DNA of 64,000 nucleotides from positions 62,001 to 126,000 of the forward strand of contig JAVXUO010002686.1 in assembly GCA_033065855.1 (NCBI GenBank), given 5' to 3'. Position 1 is the stretch's first letter. Every line of letters starts with the position of its first letter. The notes beneath the pieces are model-generated. The model was not told where the DNA came from and did not search any database. It worked only from the letters and a program-made list of their open reading frames with translations. Made by a program: the position numbers and the translations under genes. Below, one piece after another: positions 58,801 to 64,000 of this stretch. This DNA is from Escallonia rubra. Lineage: Eukaryota; Streptophyta; Magnoliopsida; Escalloniales; Escalloniaceae.

Positions 58801-61328
58801 TTTGACAACTTAAAAAAAAGTTCGAAGAAGGGACCTTCTAACGTTGCCTTCAGTTGAAATGAACTGACACAAAGACTACAAAAGAATGTTCATAGCAACT
58901 CCAAAACCTAAAGAGCTGAAATTTCCTCAAGGAAATACAAGGCATCGGGTATAGTCTCCTTGTCTTGGTTCCATCAAGGGTAGAGGAGATACAGAACTGA
59001 ATGTGTCAGGCGCAAGTAAGTTAAGATGAATGGTAGATAAATCAAACTAAAGGGAAAATGGTAATGTATCATCCAAGAAAAAGAAAAGGTTATCTCTGGT
59101 TGTAAGCAAACAGGTGCAAAGTGAAAGGCTATGATTGTCAACTATTTCCTATACCTCTTAGGAAGTCGACCTTAAGACTGCATGAGTTTTGGCAAAATTA
59201 ACTCTCTCTCTCTCTCTCTCTCTCTACACACTCACGCACGCACCACACACACACACATACCACCTATCTTTAGTTTTTGTTTTCCTCGACCATTGAAGGG
59301 AAGTTACGTGCCAGATAATTGAAGTGTTCCTTTCATGGAGTTACAAGGAAGAAAGGCTCTTACTTTGGATTTACTTCGGGGTCTGTGAGCAAGATGGTGG
59401 CACGTAGTTTTCTGATTTATCCTCACTAGCTCTAAGCCTTGTAAATATATTACTCTAAGATGAGAGATTAATAACTAACTTAACACGAGGCTTATGGGAG
59501 ATAGTCATTGTTCACGAGGCTAATTTCCTTGATTAGGCAAAGCACTTTCTTTGAGTTGGTTCCTAGGCTACGTACTTTGCAGAAACGGATTAATATGAGA
59601 TTATGAAGCTAACTCTAGTGAAACAAAACGAGACTTTAGAAGGCTACCTCTCTAGAAGTATACTTCATACCTAATCTGATGTTGTCGAAAGATATAAAAA
59701 AATGTTTATAACTACGCGAAGCCATTTTTGTTCTGCTGTTTCTGTCATATGTTTCTCACACCAACCATGTCCCGAGTTGGCTAGTCGAAAATCGGGCCTT
59801 TTCATTTTCCTCTTTGGGGTTTGTTCTATAACATGGTTGAGTTTTGTCGACATTTCATTGGTGACTTGTAAGACAATATCCACAAGGAATTGAAGGTGAA
59901 GGCTTTGTGTTAATTAGTTTTACTTGAAATGTAAACAATAAACCAAGGAGCTGACTTAAGTAATTAATGGTAGTGAACACACCTCTGATTCGCTGTCCAG
60001 CCTGAGTTTATTAACCAGGTACTTCATTAGCAATCGAACAGTCATGCTTCCATTTCTGAAAGCAAAAAAACAAATACTTGAAACTACAAAAACACATTTT
60101 GGAGAGATTAAAGAAATGTTCTTGAATATAGAAAGAGCGAAAAGTCATTTAAGGACTGGAAATAGAAGAAGAAAATAGGTTAGAATGACTTACTTGATTC
60201 TCAGGTAACTCTTCGGTATTTGTGGCAAGAATGGTTCTTTTGCTCTGCATTAACAAGGTAGTGCAAATACATTAGTACAGTATTCGACCAAAATTGTGTG
60301 TAAGAAAAAAGAAATTAAGGGTGCAAGAGGGGACCAATAAACTAAGGAGAGAGGCAAAAGAAATAAGCTAGAAGGAATATAAGCAAATACAAGTATGCAG
60401 GTTTCTACAAATTGCTTTCCCTTTCTTGCACTTACTGAATTGGGGAAGCTTGTAGCATAAACCATACGCCGGAATGGGGCCTCCGAGGAGGATCAATGAC
60501 CCTGAAATCTAGACTTGGCCGGCCGCCATGGAGTAGTTGATGAAATGGCGGGTTGAAATAGGACCCAGCCGTGGGTGGCACTGAACTCGAAGATAAACAT
60601 AGAGACGAAGGTGGTGTTGGGGCTGCTGCTGCTATGGTATTAATCAGTGGCGGAATCATGGGCCTATATGCCCAGTTATAATTAGTCCCTTGATGATGCT
60701 GACCAAAACTAGTGAAACTACTAGTTCCTGGCTGGAAGAACAAGCCTGGTGTAGTCAAATTTGAAACCAGTGATTGATGAGCCTCTGGGAAATGGAAGAT
60801 AGGGGATGCGAATGATGGCCTCATTACCGGAGTACTCCTACCACCATCACCACCACCACCACCGCTAGGCCCCGGTAGAAGATCAAGCTCTACAAGTCCT
60901 CCGTGCCCCGCTCTGCCTCTCTGTTCATGTTCTGCATTCTTGTCGTGGCTGGCCGCCGTAGCCTGAAAACTGTCACCAGCAGCAGCGGCACCACCAATAC
61001 TTAACTGAAGCCACCCAGCTTGATCGTAAGCGTCATCTTTCGCGCTTGAGGCGGCGGCTTCATTCATGTTGCTACTCTCGGTTCTTGAATCTTCTCCGTC
61101 ATCAGCCATTGGAGTAGGGCTCCCAAACAGTGCAAGATCAGATCCTAACAAACAGTTACTATTATTAGCTTCGCTAGTCCTACAACAATAATCATTATAC
61201 TCGTATCCTCCTCCACCGTTCATATGACCAAAGGCACCGCCGCAACCACCACCACCACCTCCCCCGTAGCTATGCTGCAGCTGAGAGATGATCAGACGGT
61301 TATGATCAGCAGGAGGAATCATGGTCAT
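52861..61328 (-). CDS. LAX2: LAX PANICLE 2-like protein (axillary meristem regulator), 4 exons
   Basis: Rice LAX2 (maize barren stalk2) is a nuclear protein needed for axillary meristem formation, working with the bHLH protein LAX1. Exons: 61328-60436, 60244-60194, 60055-59983, 53016-52861; 390 aa, phases exact. The N-terminal half is Gly/Ser/Asn-rich and disordered with the block QAGWLQLSIGG. The conserved end reads IDPPRRPHSGVWFMLQAS, then KEPFLPQIPKSYLRIKNG, MTVRLLMKYLVNKLRLDSE, IEITCRGQLLLPFLTLQHVR and LLPDSSTADHVMVLHYARRA, a RAWUL-like (ubiquitin-fold) region seen in this family. MTMIPPADH is taken as start; an upstream in-frame ATG is at 61349. The last intron is 6966 bp. Exon 4 is required, as it completes the conserved domain in phase. 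Confidence 0.87.
53017..59982 (-). other. Last intron of the LAX2-like gene (~7 kb)
   Basis: The donor GAG|GTGTGT at 59982 and the acceptor before 53016 (GAAGCAG|ATAGAG) join the conserved domain in frame. The interior is AT-rich. It has a (TATC)n run near 55137-55158, a CT/CA compound microsatellite at 59202-59258 and short frames without domains (55245-55445 plus, 56540-56722 plus). No recognisable gene or intact transposon was found. Confidence 0.75.
59202..59258. repeat. Compound (CT)n/(CA)n microsatellite
   Basis: CT run at 59202-59225 followed by ACACAC/CGCACG variants and a CA run ending near 59258, inside the last LAX2 intron. Confidence 0.95.
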
Positions 61329-62131
61329 CTTGAAAACCCCGAGAACCAAAACCCCCAGCTTTCGTTTGTCTTCCTAATCATCAGCTGTGCGTTCTCCTTC
61401 ATGATCAAACGTCTTGATAAATCATGGGTTCCTCCTCACTAAATTGGAGATGAAAAGGATCTGCACCCATTGACCAGCTGATGATTTGGAAGAGCACGTT
61501 TCAATAATTATGTGTTTGTGAAATACTATTGCAGATATGCATGTAACATATCTCAGAGGAGGATGGGGTTGGCAGCAAAGAGAATATTACTAATAAACGG
61601 CTCAAGAATCTCACTTTCCATTGAAATTCTCTTTGTTTGGAAGCTTGTGAAGGATGAAATAGTTGCAGGAAAGAGAGAGGCAACGATAGATGGTGGTCTG
61701 TCAGTTACATATTTTACTTTTTTTTAATACGTATACTGACGAGGTCGAACAGTATTATTCTTTCTTGACTTTATTAAGACGAAATACATGCTCCACCTGT
61801 TTTGTTTCAATTAACATTTTGATAAACAAATCTTATACTGGGGGTGTTCCAGCTAACAACTTTAGGGCATATGTCCCGAGGACCGAAATGACCATAAAGC
61901 AGCCCCTTTTTCCAGATTTCACGTAAAGGTCCTTTTCCAAGCAAGGCCTTCACTGAAAACTTCTCGATCTTCTCCGGTCAATTTCGTGAGTCGTTGAAAA
62001 TAGAACGGACTAACACCAGAGAAGCAATTCTAGGAGAAAAGAAGACCCTTTTGGATTTACTGAGCAAGGACTAGACAACCATGTGAATGGTAAATTTTCC
62101 TTTTTTGTTTTGGTGCATATGGTAAATTGTA

Positions 62132-62407
62132 TTGGTATAGAGCGTTTTTTTTTTTGGGAAGCAAAATGGCCTACTCTGATATAACTGGTAGGGAGTAATT
62201 CGCCTCAGGGACCTACAAGGCCACCACGTACATCTGAGCCCCGATTCTCGCATCTATGTCCGGGCCGAACGTACGGAAAACTCGTGTGTGAAGCACATGC
62301 AGGACGAGAACGTAGAAGCGACAGACAGGAAATTCGAACTCAGGTGGTGTGCTTAAATTGAGACTCCCTGAAAATCGCTGCACCAACTCCTTGTTGATTT
62401 GGTATAG
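62132..62407 (-). mobile_element. tRNA-derived SINE with 9-bp target site duplication
   Basis: TTGGTATAG at 62132-62140 and 62399-62407 brackets a 258-bp insert. Read on the minus strand, the insert has an A-box-like AGTTGGTGCAGCG, a B-box GAGTTCGAATTTC ~45 bp downstream, a non-coding body and an A11-type tail (T run at 62145-62155 on the plus strand). Orientation, promoter boxes, tail and duplication all agree. The body differs from the 13.2-kb SINE, so this is a different family. Confidence 0.85.
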
Positions 62408-62750
62408 CTTGCAACATTTAAGCTAGTGGTAATTCTCGTAAGAAAGGGTAGTGCCCAAAGTGTACTTGGGATAGCATGATGATATTAGTACACCTGTGTC
62501 TACAAGATTAAGTTATGGTAGAATAATAATCAGCACATAATACAATGTAATTGGTGGGAAGGGGTAATTATAAACAAATAAATGGGCTGGGATCGATGTG
62601 CATGATGGTGTTTCCTGAGAAATCCCAAGAATCGAAACCAACAGGGCCAGAGCGACGCTTGCCTTGTTGTAGTGTTTGGACATTTTCTTTTGCCAAGCAT
62701 GTGCCTCCCACCCTCCCTGCATCACTGTACGGCCACTCTATTGTCAAATT

Positions 62751-62753
<3 letters not shown>

Positions 62754-62793
<40 letters not shown>
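62754..62793. repeat. (CT)n microsatellite
   Basis: Uninterrupted CT run of about 40 bases upstream of the LAX2-like gene. Confidence 0.95.
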
Positions 62794-62797
<4 letters not shown>

Positions 62798-64000
62798 AGT
62801 TGTTGATGTTGAAATTAGTGACTTTAAATTTCAACTTTTCAAGTCTATAAAGTAATTTTAGAAGCACTTTCAGTTTCATAATTGAAGTCCTCAACCGTTC
62901 ATATATGAGTGACTTTTTTGCAATACAACTTGCATGGTGAGTAACATGATATTTTTGGGAATGTCGTCTAGTGGGAGGTTGCAGACTCAACAAAAGATGG
63001 GCAATTGTAATTAGATGAGACTCAAATGTTTGTACAGTCTTATTTTTTTTGTTTGGATGACGATCTGTCATTAATTTTCTTATTGAGAACTCTCCACCTA
63101 ACTAAGTATATATTACTTCTACATGGTTCACCAAGTCTCCAAGGTTAAAAATGAAATAGGTGTCATTATATAGCAAAATGTCGGAAAAGAGGTTCAAGAT
63201 TTTGAAGCAACTCAAATGAAGAGAGGAATCCAAGTTTTCAATGCAAAGGGTGATATGCATGGCTCACTCCATGTGTGTGAGAAAGGCCAAGTTGTCGAGG
63301 TCTTTTTGGTGAATATATTGTTGAAACATTCTTTTATAATTAAGAGGGTTTCACAGAGTCGTTCCAACCGTTTATCAGTTTACAAAAATACCTACCAAAA
63401 TTGATTCGAGGAGTTATCAACTGTCTACATAACACGCTAGATCAACAAATATCTATCTAATAGGAGTTTTGCACATAAGCACCATTAGTCTTGCTTTGCG
63501 CGCAAAAGTAGCTAGTGAAAATGCTTCAAGGAGAAGCTTGTTGTTTTCTAAAATTATCTTGCAAAACCTCTTAGTATACATTCAACGGTGATTTTTGTTC
63601 AGCAGAAGTGCTGCGCAACCCATGGCAAGGATACATGTATCATTACTGCTTTGTTCACCTTAAGTTTGAAATTTTTTGCATTGAGGTGAAGTTTTTTATA
63701 CCATAATTACTAATTTTGACTTCATCACTGGTGCAACAGAGATTTCTGATCATAGTTTCTTTCTAGTGCCGTCGCATGATTAATTTTGTTGAGAGTATAA
63801 CTTGGGGGTTAATTACCGTAAACTTATATATTGGTGGTTATGGGAAAGCTTGGAATTTTATTTTGGTTGAGCAGGAAAAGCTGTTGCCAAGTGTATATAA
63901 AAAAAAAGGTGCATAAGTAAAATGATGAGCTTCTAAAAAAGGACGAGCATGAAAAGAGAGGCGTGGCCTCTGGTGACAGTGCATGGGCATGGAATGACTT

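Larger units (their letters stand above)
61350..64000. other. Upstream region of the LAX2-like gene
   Basis: Promoter side of the LAX2-like gene. Contains a SINE (62132-62407) and a CT microsatellite (62754-62793). Short frames (62568-63071 minus, which crosses the CT run; 63216-63404 plus) have no domain. No other gene was seen to the window edge. Confidence 0.55.

Noticed and set aside
1-64000. tRNA, rRNA, known plant microRNA precursors and CRISPR arrays
   Set aside because: I looked for A/B boxes with a cloverleaf, for common conserved plant miRNA sequences from memory, and for spaced repeats; apart from SINE promoter boxes, nothing convincing was found. A covariance-model search would be decisive.

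Overview
The window is nuclear DNA of a flowering plant, almost certainly a eudicot. It is AT-rich, its genes carry many GT-AG introns, its proteins match plant-only families, and the spaces hold plant SINEs, a Stowaway MITE, a Mutator-like element and a decayed LINE. I cannot name the species. Six protein genes are supported. Five lie on the minus strand and one on the plus strand. Exon coordinates were built by hand from splice signals; every model keeps one open frame with phases that add up, but none was tested against RNA.

Layout: (1) 1465-12200 minus, an 18-exon SCD2-like coiled-coil trafficking gene; its 4.3-kb sixth intron is packed with decayed transposons (two long-TIR elements and an RTE-type LINE). 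(2) 12.2-16.8 kb, a spacer with a tRNA-derived SINE flanked by an 11-bp target duplication and a possible retroelement remnant. (3) 16846-22488 minus, a 12-exon CPL3-like RNA polymerase II CTD phosphatase. (4) 22.5-26.2 kb, a spacer with two ~430-bp direct repeats that look like the LTRs of a miniature element. (5) 26188-31282 minus, a 14-exon tRNA nucleotidyltransferase/poly(A) polymerase family gene, with a Stowaway MITE and an Au SINE in introns. (6) 33230-40698 minus, a 12-exon 3-beta-HSD/decarboxylase fused to a reticulon domain. (7) 40931-42932, a 2-kb Mutator-like element with ~110-bp inverted repeats that encloses a broken MORN-repeat fragment of a PIP5K gene; it ends 232 bp upstream of the start codon of gene 6. 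(8) 43-44 kb, a block of degenerate GGT/GAT simple sequence. (9) 46785-47579 plus, an intronless SAM-domain gene. (10) 52861-61328 minus, a LAX PANICLE 2-like meristem regulator whose last intron is about 7 kb. (11) 61.3-64 kb, a spacer with a second SINE that has a clear 9-bp target duplication.

The genes are ordinary housekeeping and developmental genes (membrane traffic, transcription, RNA end processing, sterol/ER membrane, meristem initiation) and do not form a pathway or cluster. From memory, the SAM, nucleotidyltransferase and SCD2 families also sit near each other in Arabidopsis (At3g48800/At3g48830/At3g48860), so part of the order may be old microsynteny. The most unusual content is the gene-fragment-carrying Mutator-like element at a promoter, a probable GC-AG intron and a 7-bp duplication at the 3' end of the SCD2-like gene, and the very long last intron of the LAX2-like gene.
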